A stretch of 64,000 nt of DNA, taken from positions 83,962 to 147,961 of the forward strand of contig JAIRVP010000007.1 of assembly GCA_031253835.1 (NCBI GenBank), in the 5' to 3' direction. Position numbers and translations under genes: made by a program. Shown piece by piece: positions 8,553 to 16,677 of this stretch. The stretch is from Burkholderia sp. (GTDB lineage Bacteria; Pseudomonadota; Gammaproteobacteria; Burkholderiales; Burkholderiaceae). The notes beneath the pieces are model-generated. The model had not been told where the DNA came from. It was given only the letters and a program-made list of their open reading frames with translations, and did not search any database. Within the stretch, counting starts at the first letter, position 1; every line of letters begins with the position of its first letter.

Positions 8553-9320
8553 ATGCTCGACATCGAACGCGTGAGCTGGTCTCCCGGCGGCGCGATCGAG
8601 GTGCTCGATTCGGTAACGCTGACGGTGGCCGAAGGCGAGTTCGTCGGCCTCGTCGGCCCGAACGGCAGCGGCAAGACGAGCCTGCTGCGCTGCATCTTCC
8701 GTTACGCGCGGCCCGACGCGGGCCGCGTGGCGCTCGATGCGCAGGACGTATGGCGGATGCGGCCGCGCGCGGTTGCGCAGCGCATCGCGGTGCTGCAGCA
8801 GGAGACGCCGGACGATTTCGGGCTGACGGTCGACGAACTGGTCGGCATGGGCCGCACGCCGCACAAGCGGCCGTTCGATGCGGAGTCGGCCGACGATCGC
8901 CGGATCGTCGAATCCGCGCTGCACGACGTGGGCCTCGTCGAGCGCCGCGCGCAACGCTTCGCGTCGCTGTCGGGCGGCGAGAAGCAGCGCGCGCTGCTGG
9001 CCCGCGCGCTTGCGCAGCAACCGGAACTGCTGCTGCTCGACGAACCGACCAACCATCTCGACCTGCGCCACCAGCTCGAACTGCTCGCACGCGTGCGCCG
9101 CCTCGGCATCGCGACGCTCGCGACGATTCACGACCTCAATCTCGCGGCCGCGTACTGCGACCGGCTCCACGTGCTCGCGCACGGCCGGGTCGTCGCGTCC
9201 GGCGCACCCGGCGACGTGCTGACCGAAGCGCTGCTGCGCGACGTGTTCGGCGTCGCCGTGCTCGTCGACCGGCATCCCGTCTCGGGCCGGCCGCGCATCA
9301 CGCCGCTTCATCCGGAATGA
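8553..9320 (+). CDS. ABC importer ATP-binding protein (FecE/BtuD type)
   Basis: A 255-residue ATPase with Walker A GPNGSGKTS, Q-loop LQQET, signature LSGGEKQRA, Walker B LLLLDEPTNHLD and switch His in TIHDLNLAA. It belongs to the FecE/BtuD/FhuC group that powers import of iron chelates, heme or cobalamin through FecCD-type permeases. ATG 8553 is used; GTG 8535 in the same frame would add six residues. It starts about 30 bp after the receptor and overlaps the next gene by 4 bases, so the operon is tightly coupled. Confidence 0.92.
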   Translation: MLDIERVSWSPGGAIEVLDSVTLTVAEGEFVGLVGPNGSGKTSLLRCIFRYARPDAGRVALDAQDVWRMRPRAVAQRIAVLQQETPDDFGLTVDELVGMGRTPHKRPFDAESADDRRIVESALHDVGLVERRAQRFASLSGGEKQRALLARALAQQPELLLLDEPTNHLDLRHQLELLARVRRLGIATLATIHDLNLAAAYCDRLHVLAHGRVVASGAPGDVLTEALLRDVFGVAVLVDRHPVSGRPRITPLHPE

Positions 9321-10306
9321 CCGCCATGCCGTTTTCCTTGTCCTCCGTTGCACGCCGGCTGGTTGCCGCTGCCGTGCTCGGGAGCGCCGCCGCTCACGCG
9401 GGCGCCTATCCCGTCACCGTGCGCAGTTGCGACCGCGACGTGACGTTCGAGCGCGCGCCGACGCGCGCGGTCAGCAACGACGTGAACCTGACCGAAATGA
9501 TGCTCGTGCTCGGCCTGAAGGACCGGCTCGTCGGCTATACGGGCATCGGCGGCTGGAAGACGGGCACCGTGCGCGTACGCGATGCATTGCGTGGCGTGCC
9601 CGAGCTGGCGAGCCAGTATCCGTCGCTCGAGGTGCTGGCCGCCGCGCGCGCCGATTTCTATCTCGCGGGCTGGAACTACGGGATGCACGTCGGTGGCGCC
9701 GTGACGCCCGCGACGCTCGCACCGTTCGGTATTCGCACGTATGAACTGACCGAATCGTGCTCGCACGTGATGAAGCAATCGGCCGCGTCGTTCGACGACG
9801 TGTTCCGCGACCTGAGCAATCTCGGCCGGATCTTCGGCGTCGACGCGCGCGCCGCGCAGGTCGTCGCCGCGATGCGCGCGCGTCTCGCGACGGTGTCGCG
9901 CGCGATCGGGCAGCCGGCGCCGCTGCGCGTGTTCGTCTACGACAACGGTACCGACAAGCCGATGACGGCGGGCGGGCTCGCGATGCCGACCGCGTTGCTG
10001 GCGGCGGCCGGTGCGCGCAACGTGATGGACGACCTGCCGCGCAGCTGGACCCAGGTGAGCTGGGAGAGCGTGGTTGCGCGCGATCCGCAGGTGATCGTGA
10101 TCGTCGACTACTCGGCCGTGACGGCCGCGCAGAAGCAGCAGTTCCTGCTGAGCCAGCCGGCGCTTGCGCGCGTGGCCGCCATTCGCGACCGTCGCTTCGT
10201 CGTGATTCCGTACGATGCGGCGACGCCGGGCCCCGAGAATGTCGCGGCCGTCGAGACGCTTGCGCGTGCGCTGTATCCGGCCGCGTTCGCCGGGCCGGCG
10301 CGATGA
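9317..10306 (+). CDS. Periplasmic metal-chelate binding protein
   Basis: A 329-residue substrate-binding protein of the FepB/BtuF type (single long linking helix, TroA-like). The signal peptide ends near AAHAGA. The mature start, VTVRSCDRDVTFERAPTRAV, is the usual first strand of this family, and the C-terminal half carries MTAGGLAMPTALLAAAGA. A cysteine pair (SCD near the N-terminus and ESCSH mid-protein) is notable. ATG 9317 overlaps the ATPase stop; ATG 9326 is an equally possible start. Substrate unknown; the gene order suggests the same ligand as the adjacent receptor. Confidence 0.85.
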   Translation: MTAMPFSLSSVARRLVAAAVLGSAAAHAGAYPVTVRSCDRDVTFERAPTRAVSNDVNLTEMMLVLGLKDRLVGYTGIGGWKTGTVRVRDALRGVPELASQYPSLEVLAAARADFYLAGWNYGMHVGGAVTPATLAPFGIRTYELTESCSHVMKQSAASFDDVFRDLSNLGRIFGVDARAAQVVAAMRARLATVSRAIGQPAPLRVFVYDNGTDKPMTAGGLAMPTALLAAAGARNVMDDLPRSWTQVSWESVVARDPQVIVIVDYSAVTAAQKQQFLLSQPALARVAAIRDRRFVVIPYDAATPGPENVAAVETLARALYPAAFAGPAR

Positions 10307-11316
10307 GCATGCGCGTCGTACTGCCGGCGCTGGCCGTGCTGCTGATCGTGTCGATCGTCGTGTCGGCCGCGTTCGGGCCGGCGCCGATCGCGATGCCGGC
10401 CGCGGTGCGGATCGTCGCCACGCACATCGCGTCGGTGTTCAGTCAGACCGGCGCGTTCACGGCGGGGGCCGGCGACGACAGCATCGTGTGGCTGATCCGG
10501 ATGCCGCGCGCGCTGCTGGCCGCGATCGTCGGCGCGACGCTGGCGACGGTCGGCGTCGCGTTGCAGGCGACGACCGCGAACCGCCTGGCCGATCCGCACC
10601 TGCTCGGCGTCAGCGCGGGCGCGATGCTTGGCGCCGTCGCGGTCACGGTGATCGTTGGCGCGGCGTTCGGCCCGTTCACGTTGTCGGCCGCCGCGTTCGC
10701 GGGTGCGCTCGCGGCAACCGCGTGCGTCGTCGCGCTCGCGCACCGCGGCGGCCGGCTCGAATCGGACCGGCTGTTGCTCGCCGGCGTATCGGTGTCGTTC
10801 ATGATGGCGGCGTTCGGCAACCTGTTGCTGTATCTCGGCGATCAGCGTGCTGCGTCGTCGGTGCTGTTCTGGATGCTCGGCGGCGTCGGGCTCGCACGCT
10901 GGGATCTGCTGCCGGTGCCGGCCGTGTGTGCGGTGCTCGCCGGCGGCGCGCTGTATGCGCGTCGGCGTGAACTGAATGCGCTGATGTCGGGCGATGTCGC
11001 CGCGGCGTCGCTCGGCGTGCCGAGCGCGCGGATGCGGCGCGAGGTGTTCGTCGTCGCGTCGTTCGCGACGGGCGCGATGGTCGCGGTGAGCGGTGCGATC
11101 GGCTTCGTCGGGCTCGTGACGCCGCATCTGTGCCGGCGCGTCGTCGGCGCCGAGCACGGCCGGCTGTTGCCGGTCGCCGCGCTGACCGGCGCGATCCTGC
11201 TCGTGTGGGCCGATGTCGCGGCCCGCACGCTGGCGGCGCCGGAGGACTTGCCGATCGGCATCGTCACCGCGCTGTTCGGCAGCCTGTTCTTCGTCGCGCT
11301 GCTGCGTCGCCGCTGA
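10303..11316 (+). CDS. FecCD-family ABC permease
   Basis: A 337-residue inner-membrane permease with about 10 TM helices. It shows the FecCD signatures MPRALLAAIVGATLATVGVALQ early and AVSGAIGFVGLVTPHLCRR (the coupling-helix region) late, ending in a positive tail LLRRR. It would form a homodimeric channel with the ATPase encoded upstream. The start ATGA overlaps the binding-protein stop. It is the last gene of the operon; no clear intrinsic terminator follows before the convergent kinase gene at 11379. Confidence 0.93.
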   Translation: MSMRVVLPALAVLLIVSIVVSAAFGPAPIAMPAAVRIVATHIASVFSQTGAFTAGAGDDSIVWLIRMPRALLAAIVGATLATVGVALQATTANRLADPHLLGVSAGAMLGAVAVTVIVGAAFGPFTLSAAAFAGALAATACVVALAHRGGRLESDRLLLAGVSVSFMMAAFGNLLLYLGDQRAASSVLFWMLGGVGLARWDLLPVPAVCAVLAGGALYARRRELNALMSGDVAAASLGVPSARMRREVFVVASFATGAMVAVSGAIGFVGLVTPHLCRRVVGAEHGRLLPVAALTGAILLVWADVAARTLAAPEDLPIGIVTALFGSLFFVALLRRR

Positions 11317-11378
11317 GCGGCGCGCAATCCGGTCAGATTCGGGTCAGGCGAGGGCGGGGCGGCGGCTTGCCGTGCCTG

Positions 11379-12755
11379 TCATCGCGACGGCGTGGCCGTG
11401 CGCGTGCCGTCGCCGAGCGTGTCGGTACCTGAGTCGGTGCTCGCCACGTCGAAGAGGTTGTCCGGCAATGTCAGCGTGGGCAGCGTGATGACGAAGCGTG
11501 CGCCGCCGAGCGGCGAATCCTCGAGCCGCACGTCGCCGCCGTGCACCTGCGCGACGCGCCGCACGATCGCGAGCCCGAGCCCGAACCCGCCGGTCTGCCG
11601 GTCGCGGCTGGAGTCGAGCCGCTGGAACGGTTCGAACACGCGCGCGCGTTCCGCGGCCGGAATGCCGGGGCCGTCGTCGTCGACGCTGAGCACGAGCGCG
11701 CCGGTCGCGTCGCTGGCCGCGGCGAGCAGCACCTTGTGCGACGCATAGCGTGCGCCGTTGCGAATCAGGTTCAGCAGCGCGCGGGCGACGAGCTTCGGAT
11801 CGCACACGTGGGTCGCGGGCGCGCCGAGCGCCGATACGTCGAGCGTGATCCCGCGATCGGCGACGTCGTTCGCGACGTTGCCGGCGACGCTGTCGATCAG
11901 CGCATCGACGACGATCTCCATCGGCGCGAGCTCGCTCGCCCCCTGTTCGAGCCGGCCGATCGTCAGCAGCTCGGTGACGAGATCGTCGAGTTCGCGCACG
12001 TCGCGTCGCAGCGCATCGCGGCGCTCGCGCATCCGTCCGGATTCGTCTGGCTCGGCCAGCAGCGCGAGCCCGAATTCGAGCCGCGCGAGCGGTGTCTTCA
12101 GTTCATGCGAGATGCCGTGCATCATTTCGCGCTGCTGCTTGATCGACGCCTCGATGCGCTCGGCCATGTCGTTGAACTGCTGCGACAGCTCGTAGATGTT
12201 CGACTTGCCCGACAGCTTCACGCGCGTCGACAGCGTGCCGGCGCCGAATGTGCGCGCGGCATCCTGCAGCCGCCGAATGTCGCGCCAGTGATAGTGAATC
12301 CACAGCACGACCGCAAACAGCGTCGCGAGCGCGAGCAGCATGTATGCATAGATCCGGATGTCGAGGTCCGGCGGCTCGATCGGGCGCGCATGCAGCACGG
12401 AGCCGTCCGCGAGCGGCATGTAGTAATCCTTGCCGTTGTAGCTGATCGCGATCCTGCCGGCATCGAGATCGCGCAGCGGCACGCCGCTCAGTTGCGCGCG
12501 CGCGTCGGCCATCGACATGAAGCCGAACCCTTCATGGCCGTGCAGTGCGAGTTCGCGCAACGCGAGCCCGCGCTGCGCGCCGGGATGGCGCTCGAGGTAA
12601 TCGTTCAGCACGAACGAATAAGTCGTCAGCGAGTCGCGCTGCGCCTGCGCGACGCGCTCGTAGAAGATCCGGTCGAACGCCAGCTGGATGAACATGATCG
12701 ACGCGGCGACGCACACGATCACGATGAGGTACAGCCTGATCAACGGGCGCAGCAT
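11379..12755 (-). CDS. RstB-like sensor histidine kinase
   Basis: A 458-residue membrane kinase: TM1 (about 7-26), a periplasmic region of about 105 residues, TM2 (about 134-153), HAMP, a phosphoacceptor HELKTP (H217), and an ATPase domain with the N box (NLIRNGARYA), DDDGPGIP and GFGLGLAI. This build, with the short periplasmic domain, is that of RstB-type kinases. Its start directly follows the stop of the response regulator upstream, so the two are translationally linked. A Thr/Asp/Ser-rich tail of about 25 residues follows the ATPase domain. The signal is unknown. Confidence 0.9.
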   Translation of the reverse strand: MLRPLIRLYLIVIVCVAASIMFIQLAFDRIFYERVAQAQRDSLTTYSFVLNDYLERHPGAQRGLALRELALHGHEGFGFMSMADARAQLSGVPLRDLDAGRIAISYNGKDYYMPLADGSVLHARPIEPPDLDIRIYAYMLLALATLFAVVLWIHYHWRDIRRLQDAARTFGAGTLSTRVKLSGKSNIYELSQQFNDMAERIEASIKQQREMMHGISHELKTPLARLEFGLALLAEPDESGRMRERRDALRRDVRELDDLVTELLTIGRLEQGASELAPMEIVVDALIDSVAGNVANDVADRGITLDVSALGAPATHVCDPKLVARALLNLIRNGARYASHKVLLAAASDATGALVLSVDDDGPGIPAAERARVFEPFQRLDSSRDRQTGGFGLGLAIVRRVAQVHGGDVRLEDSPLGGARFVITLPTLTLPDNLFDVASTDSGTDTLGDGTRTATPSR

Positions 12756-13481
12756 TTATTCGTCCCACGCGGAAGGGCTGAACAGATAGCCGCGACCCCA
12801 GATCGTCTTGATCTTGTGCGGCTCCGATGACGCATCCTCGAAGCGGCGGCGCAGCTTCGAGATGCCCGAATCGACCGAGCGGTCGAGCCCGTCGAATTCG
12901 ATCCCGCGCAACTGCTTCAGGATGTCGTCGCGGCTCAGTACCGTGCCGGCCGCGCGCGCGAGGATCAGCAGCAGGTTGAATTCGGCCGTCTTCAGGTCGA
13001 CCGGCTCGCCGCGCCACGTGACGGTGCGGTTCGGCGGCGAGATCGTCAGTTCGCCGAACACGAGCGCTTCCGGCGCGGCAGCGGGCGCATCGGCCGCGGC
13101 CGGCTGCGCGCGGCGCAGCAGCGCACGGGCGCGCGCGACGAGCACGCGCGGCTCGATCGGCTTCGTCACGTAGTCGTCGGCGCCGGTCTCGAGGCCCGCA
13201 ACCTGGTCGTAGACGTCCGCGCGCGCGGTCAGGATCAGCACGGGGACGTTGGTGAACGCGCGGATGCGCCGGCACACTTCCATCCCGTCGAGGTTCGGCA
13301 GCATCAGGTCGAGGATCACGAGGGCCGGCTGGTGCTCGCGCACGGCCGCGACGGCGAGGTCGCCGCGCCGCACGACCGTCACCGCGAATTCGTAGCCGTC
13401 GAGGTATTCGCGGACGAGCTGCGCGAGGCGGTCGTCGTCCTCGATCAGCAGCACACGGTATTTGAGCGGGTCTTCGTTCAT
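12756..13481 (-). CDS. RstA-like OmpR-family response regulator
   Basis: A 241-residue regulator with an intact receiver (acidic pair at E14-D16, phosphoacceptor D58 in VILDLMLP, Lys in YVTKPI) and an OmpR winged helix ending with IKTIWGRGYLF. An Ala/Pro linker (about residues 128-142) joins the domains. ATG 13481 is preceded on its strand by GGAGACC, a good ribosome binding site; an upstream in-frame start adds six residues. First gene of a two-gene operon with the RstB-like kinase, and divergent from the MipA gene, which is a likely target. Confidence 0.92.
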   Translation of the reverse strand: MNEDPLKYRVLLIEDDDRLAQLVREYLDGYEFAVTVVRRGDLAVAAVREHQPALVILDLMLPNLDGMEVCRRIRAFTNVPVLILTARADVYDQVAGLETGADDYVTKPIEPRVLVARARALLRRAQPAAADAPAAAPEALVFGELTISPPNRTVTWRGEPVDLKTAEFNLLLILARAAGTVLSRDDILKQLRGIEFDGLDRSVDSGISKLRRRFEDASSEPHKIKTIWGRGYLFSPSAWDE

Positions 13482-13693
13482 GGTCTCCTCAGGATGCACG
13501 CGCCATCTCGCACCCGGCAGGCTGATGGGCGGCGCGGCACGCGAATTCTATCCGGCGTACCGGAGGGCGGGGGAGCGGGACGACAATCTCGAACAATCGA
13601 ACACAATTGAGCACAGATTCTCCGCAGATTCAGGACAGTCTCGGCGCAGGGCGGCACCTAGACTGCGGGCTCCGTCACTCTTATCTCAATATT

Positions 13694-14473
13694 GTGCGCC
13701 CATTACTCCGCCGCTACCGCTATTGCATGCCGCTCGCCGGCCTGACCCTCGCCGCCGCCGCCCACGCGGAAAACCAGTATTCGCTGTCGCTCGGCGGCGG
13801 TGTCGCACCGCGCTACCCGGGCAGCAACCAGTATCGCGGGGTCGTCGCGCCGTCGTTCTCCGCGACGTTCGGCAACGGCTTCTTCATCGACAGCACGCAG
13901 GGCGCCGGCTACCGGCTGGACCTGCCGCACGGCGTGTTCGTGTCGGCTGCCGTGAGCTACGACGCGGGACGCGCGGACGAGAACCGCTTCGACCTGCCGG
14001 GCTCCGACTACCTGAAGGGCATGGGCCGGATTCCGGGCTCGGTGCTCGTCGGCGTGCGCGCGGGCGTGACGCTCTTCGATGCGGCCGAACTGAGCGTCAC
14101 GATCGATACGCCGGTGACGCACACGTCGCGCGGCGTGTCGGGGCACATGGATCTCGCGGTGCCGGTGCTCAAGACCGCGCAGCACGAGATCGTCGTGACG
14201 GGCACCGTGCACGCGGGCTCGGGACGCTATACGCAGACGTTCTACGGCGTGACCGACGCGCAGTCGATGACGAGCCGGTTCCGGCCGTATTCGGCGAGCG
14301 GCGGGATCGACAGCGCGTCGATGGCGGTCGCGTGGAACTGGACGCTGTCGCGGCACTGGTCGGTGCTCGCGACCGGCGGCGTGACGCGGCTGCTCGGCCG
14401 CTCCGGCGACAGCCCGATCGTCCAGTCGCGCAGCAACTATTACGGGATCGCGGGCGCGACCTACAAGTTCTGA
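13694..14473 (+). CDS. MipA/OmpV-family outer-membrane protein
   Basis: A 259-residue beta-barrel of the MipA/OmpV family (scaffold for murein enzymes in E. coli, linked to antibiotic and osmotic responses elsewhere). The signal peptide ends AAAAHA, and the mature chain opens with the family pattern LSLGGGVAPRYPGSNQYRG. The C-terminus YYGIAGATYKF ends in Phe, as barrels do. GTG 13694 gives the shortest sensible signal peptide; the frame extends 29 codons further up without a signal sequence. The gene diverges from the RstAB-like operon (about 210 bp between starts), an arrangement that suggests direct control. Confidence 0.88.
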   Translation: MRPLLRRYRYCMPLAGLTLAAAAHAENQYSLSLGGGVAPRYPGSNQYRGVVAPSFSATFGNGFFIDSTQGAGYRLDLPHGVFVSAAVSYDAGRADENRFDLPGSDYLKGMGRIPGSVLVGVRAGVTLFDAAELSVTIDTPVTHTSRGVSGHMDLAVPVLKTAQHEIVVTGTVHAGSGRYTQTFYGVTDAQSMTSRFRPYSASGGIDSASMAVAWNWTLSRHWSVLATGGVTRLLGRSGDSPIVQSRSNYYGIAGATYKF

Positions 14474-14697
14474 GCGGGTTGCCGCGACAGGCGCGACCGG
14501 GCGCGCATCCCTGATGCACACGCCGTCGCGCCGGTCAGCGTGCGGTAACATGCAGGCGGCTTCGGCGCCAGGCCGAACCCGCGACACCGGCGCGCCGCAC
14601 CGGCGTGGCCGGCGACGCGCGGAACCGATCATGGATGCAACGCCCGGACGGCGAGGAACGCCGCACCTGTTTCGCCGGGCGCGACAGGGAGAAACCG

Positions 14698-15027
14698 ATG
14701 AAGAAGACGATCGCGATGATGACGGCGCTGGTTGCGTGCGCAACGTTTTCGGGATGTGCGGACATGAACACGAAGATCACGAGCGCGGGCAGCACGCCGG
14801 CGAATGGCGGGCCGGCCGGTGCATCGCAGGCCTGCAAGGCGGACGCGGGGCCGGACGATGCGCTGGTCGGCAAGACCGAGGCCGATGCGGCGGCGCAACT
14901 GGACGGCTGCCTGTGGCGCGTCCTCGAGCGCGACGGCAAGGCGCTGCCGGGCACGATGGACTACCGGCAGGAGCGCCGCAATCTCGGCATTCGCGACGGG
15001 AAGGTGATCTGGGTGCGGCGCGGGTGA
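14698..15027 (+). CDS. I78-family peptidase inhibitor-like lipoprotein
   Basis: A 109-residue lipoprotein: signal sequence with lipobox FSGC (Cys 20), a Pro/Gly/Ala linker and then a globular C-terminal domain with the I78 pattern: LVGKTEADAAA, GCLWRVLERDG and YRQERRNLGIRDGKVIWV. I78 members resemble small elastase inhibitors and are common in proteobacterial envelopes; the target protease is unknown. ATG 14698 is preceded by AGGGAGAAACCG. It lies after MipA with a 224-bp gap in which I see nothing distinctive, and converges on the transglycosylase gene. Confidence 0.8.
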   Translation: MKKTIAMMTALVACATFSGCADMNTKITSAGSTPANGGPAGASQACKADAGPDDALVGKTEADAAAQLDGCLWRVLERDGKALPGTMDYRQERRNLGIRDGKVIWVRRG

Positions 15028-15073
15028 AGTGACGGTGCCGGCGTGACGCGCTACCCGTGCGATCGGCGGCGCG

Positions 15074-16279
15074 TCACTTCGAGATGTACCACAGCGCATC
15101 CGTACTGACGCGCGAAGGCTGGGCGGCCGCAGCCGGCGCTTGAGCCGGTGCGGGTGGCGGCGTGTTCGACGTGATGGCCGCCGGCAGCGTGGCGGGAATG
15201 TTCGCCGTCGATGGCGAGGCCGCCGTCGAGCCTGACGTCGACGGCGTATTCAGATACCACAGCGCATCGGCCGACGCCGTGCGTTTTGACGCCGTGCCGG
15301 CTGCCGTATTCGTGGCCGTACCGGCGGACTTCTTCGAAGCGGCGGCCGCAGCCGTACCCGTCGTACCCGCCTGCGCGGTCATGCCCGCGCCGCCGGCCGC
15401 ACCACGCTGCGCGCGCGCCTCGAACGGCCCGAGCTGGAAGATTAACGTTTGCGCGGGACGCGTCAGGACGGCATACGGAAACTGCAGCTCCCACGACATC
15501 AGCACGCGCCCGCTCGACGTCTCGGTGAAGATCGCCGGCACGTGCTTCATGTCGCTGAACTGCACGTAGATTCGCGCACCGTCGTCGAACACCTGGGTCG
15601 GCTTCGCCTGGTCCGCACCCGTGACCGTCCAGCCGAAGTTGTACGTGCCGGCCGGGCCGGCGGGGCCGCCCTGCGGCGGCGGAGGCGGCGGAGCCGACGA
15701 GACCGTGCGCGGGCGCGTGACCGGCGGCGCGGACACGCTCAGGCTCGCGAACGGGTTGTACGCCTGGGCCTGTTGCGGCGGCGTAAAAGAGGGGGGCAGG
15801 ATAGGCATGGGAGTATCCGGCGAATCCGGCATGGTCCGGATTGCATCATAGACCTTGCGCGCATACGCGAGGCGCTTGTCTGGCGAGGCGGAGTTGTACG
15901 CGCCGATCGCGTTCCAGTTGGGGCCGAGCTGGCGGATGTTCTGCGACAGGATCCACGCGCCGACATACGCGTTCGTGCACGCATCGAACAGGCTTTCCCG
16001 CGTGATGCCTTCGCGCGCGAGCGTCGGCAGCCACGTGCTGTTGATCTGCATCAGCCCGATGTCGACCGTGCCGTTCGTATTGGTGTTGACGGCGCGCGGA
16101 TTCATCCCCGATTCGACTTGCGCGATGCCGCGCATCAGGCTGACGCTCACGTGCTGGAACGTGGCCGCGTCGTCGAGGCAATCGGCCCGCGCGACGCCGT
16201 GCAGCGCGCACGACAGCGCAATCGTCGAGGCGATTTTCAGCGTTTCGCGGCTGATCGAACGGGTTGTATGACGCGGCAT
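15074..16279 (-). CDS. Lytic transglycosylase fused to a VirB9/CagX-like domain
   Basis: A 401-residue exported protein. After the signal peptide (about 1-32) comes a VirB1/IagB-type transglycosylase domain (about 33-150) with catalytic E56 in IAQVESGMN, plus GLMQINSTW and AYN. A Pro-rich linker (PPPPPPQ) leads to a beta domain (about 210-300: TYNFGWTV, ARIYVQFSDMKHVPAIF, MSWELQFPYAVL) that resembles the C-terminal domain of VirB9/TrbG/CagX. The tail is Ala/Thr/Ser-rich and contains two copies of a DALWY motif, the second at the very C-terminus. No other type IV secretion gene is near. The fusion is inferred from pattern. Confidence 0.8.
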   Translation of the reverse strand: MPRHTTRSISRETLKIASTIALSCALHGVARADCLDDAATFQHVSVSLMRGIAQVESGMNPRAVNTNTNGTVDIGLMQINSTWLPTLAREGITRESLFDACTNAYVGAWILSQNIRQLGPNWNAIGAYNSASPDKRLAYARKVYDAIRTMPDSPDTPMPILPPSFTPPQQAQAYNPFASLSVSAPPVTRPRTVSSAPPPPPPQGGPAGPAGTYNFGWTVTGADQAKPTQVFDDGARIYVQFSDMKHVPAIFTETSSGRVLMSWELQFPYAVLTRPAQTLIFQLGPFEARAQRGAAGGAGMTAQAGTTGTAAAAASKKSAGTATNTAAGTASKRTASADALWYLNTPSTSGSTAASPSTANIPATLPAAITSNTPPPAPAQAPAAAAQPSRVSTDALWYISK

Positions 16280-16596
16280 GGCAGGATGGGGCGGAATCCG
16301 GCCGCCCGGTGCAAGGAAATTACGCAGACGCGAAGTGTGCCATAGCGGGCAGACAAATGGCTCGCGTCAAACTTTCCTTTGCATTTGCCCACGCGTTCGC
16401 CACGCATTTTTTATCGCGTCGGATCACGGGGCACGACGATGCCTGGTCGGTAAAAATGGCCGGATTTTCGGTGGATGCCCGTGCGATGGCGGCGATTGAA
16501 ACCTGACGCACGACGTCAGTCGTACCGTGGGCGCCGCATGGAATGGCGCGGAAAGGATTTCACCGGGCAATCCTTGTCCGGCTCGAATCAAAGCGG
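16280..16596. other. Intergenic region before transglycosylase gene
   Basis: About 320 bp between the transglycosylase start and the porin terminator. It should contain the transglycosylase promoter on the minus strand. Short open frames here have atypical codon use and no recognisable product; I see no other element. Confidence 0.4.
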
Positions 16597-16625
16597 CAAA
16601 AAACAACGGCGGCCGAAGCCGCCGT
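16597..16625 (-). terminator. Intrinsic terminator of the porin gene
   Basis: On the minus strand an 8-bp perfect stem, ACGGCGGC and GCCGCCGT (16606-16625) with a TTCG tetraloop, is followed by TGTTTTTTG (16605 down to 16597). It lies about 50 bp past the porin stop codon. Confidence 0.85.
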
Positions 16626-16677
16626 GTGCGCCGTGCGGATTCGACCGGCCGCGCCGTGCGCAGCCGGCCGTTTCACA

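Noticed and set aside
15162..15569. Plus-strand frame within the transglycosylase gene
   Set aside because: It mirrors the Ala/Thr/Ser-rich tail on the opposite strand; no start or domain evidence.
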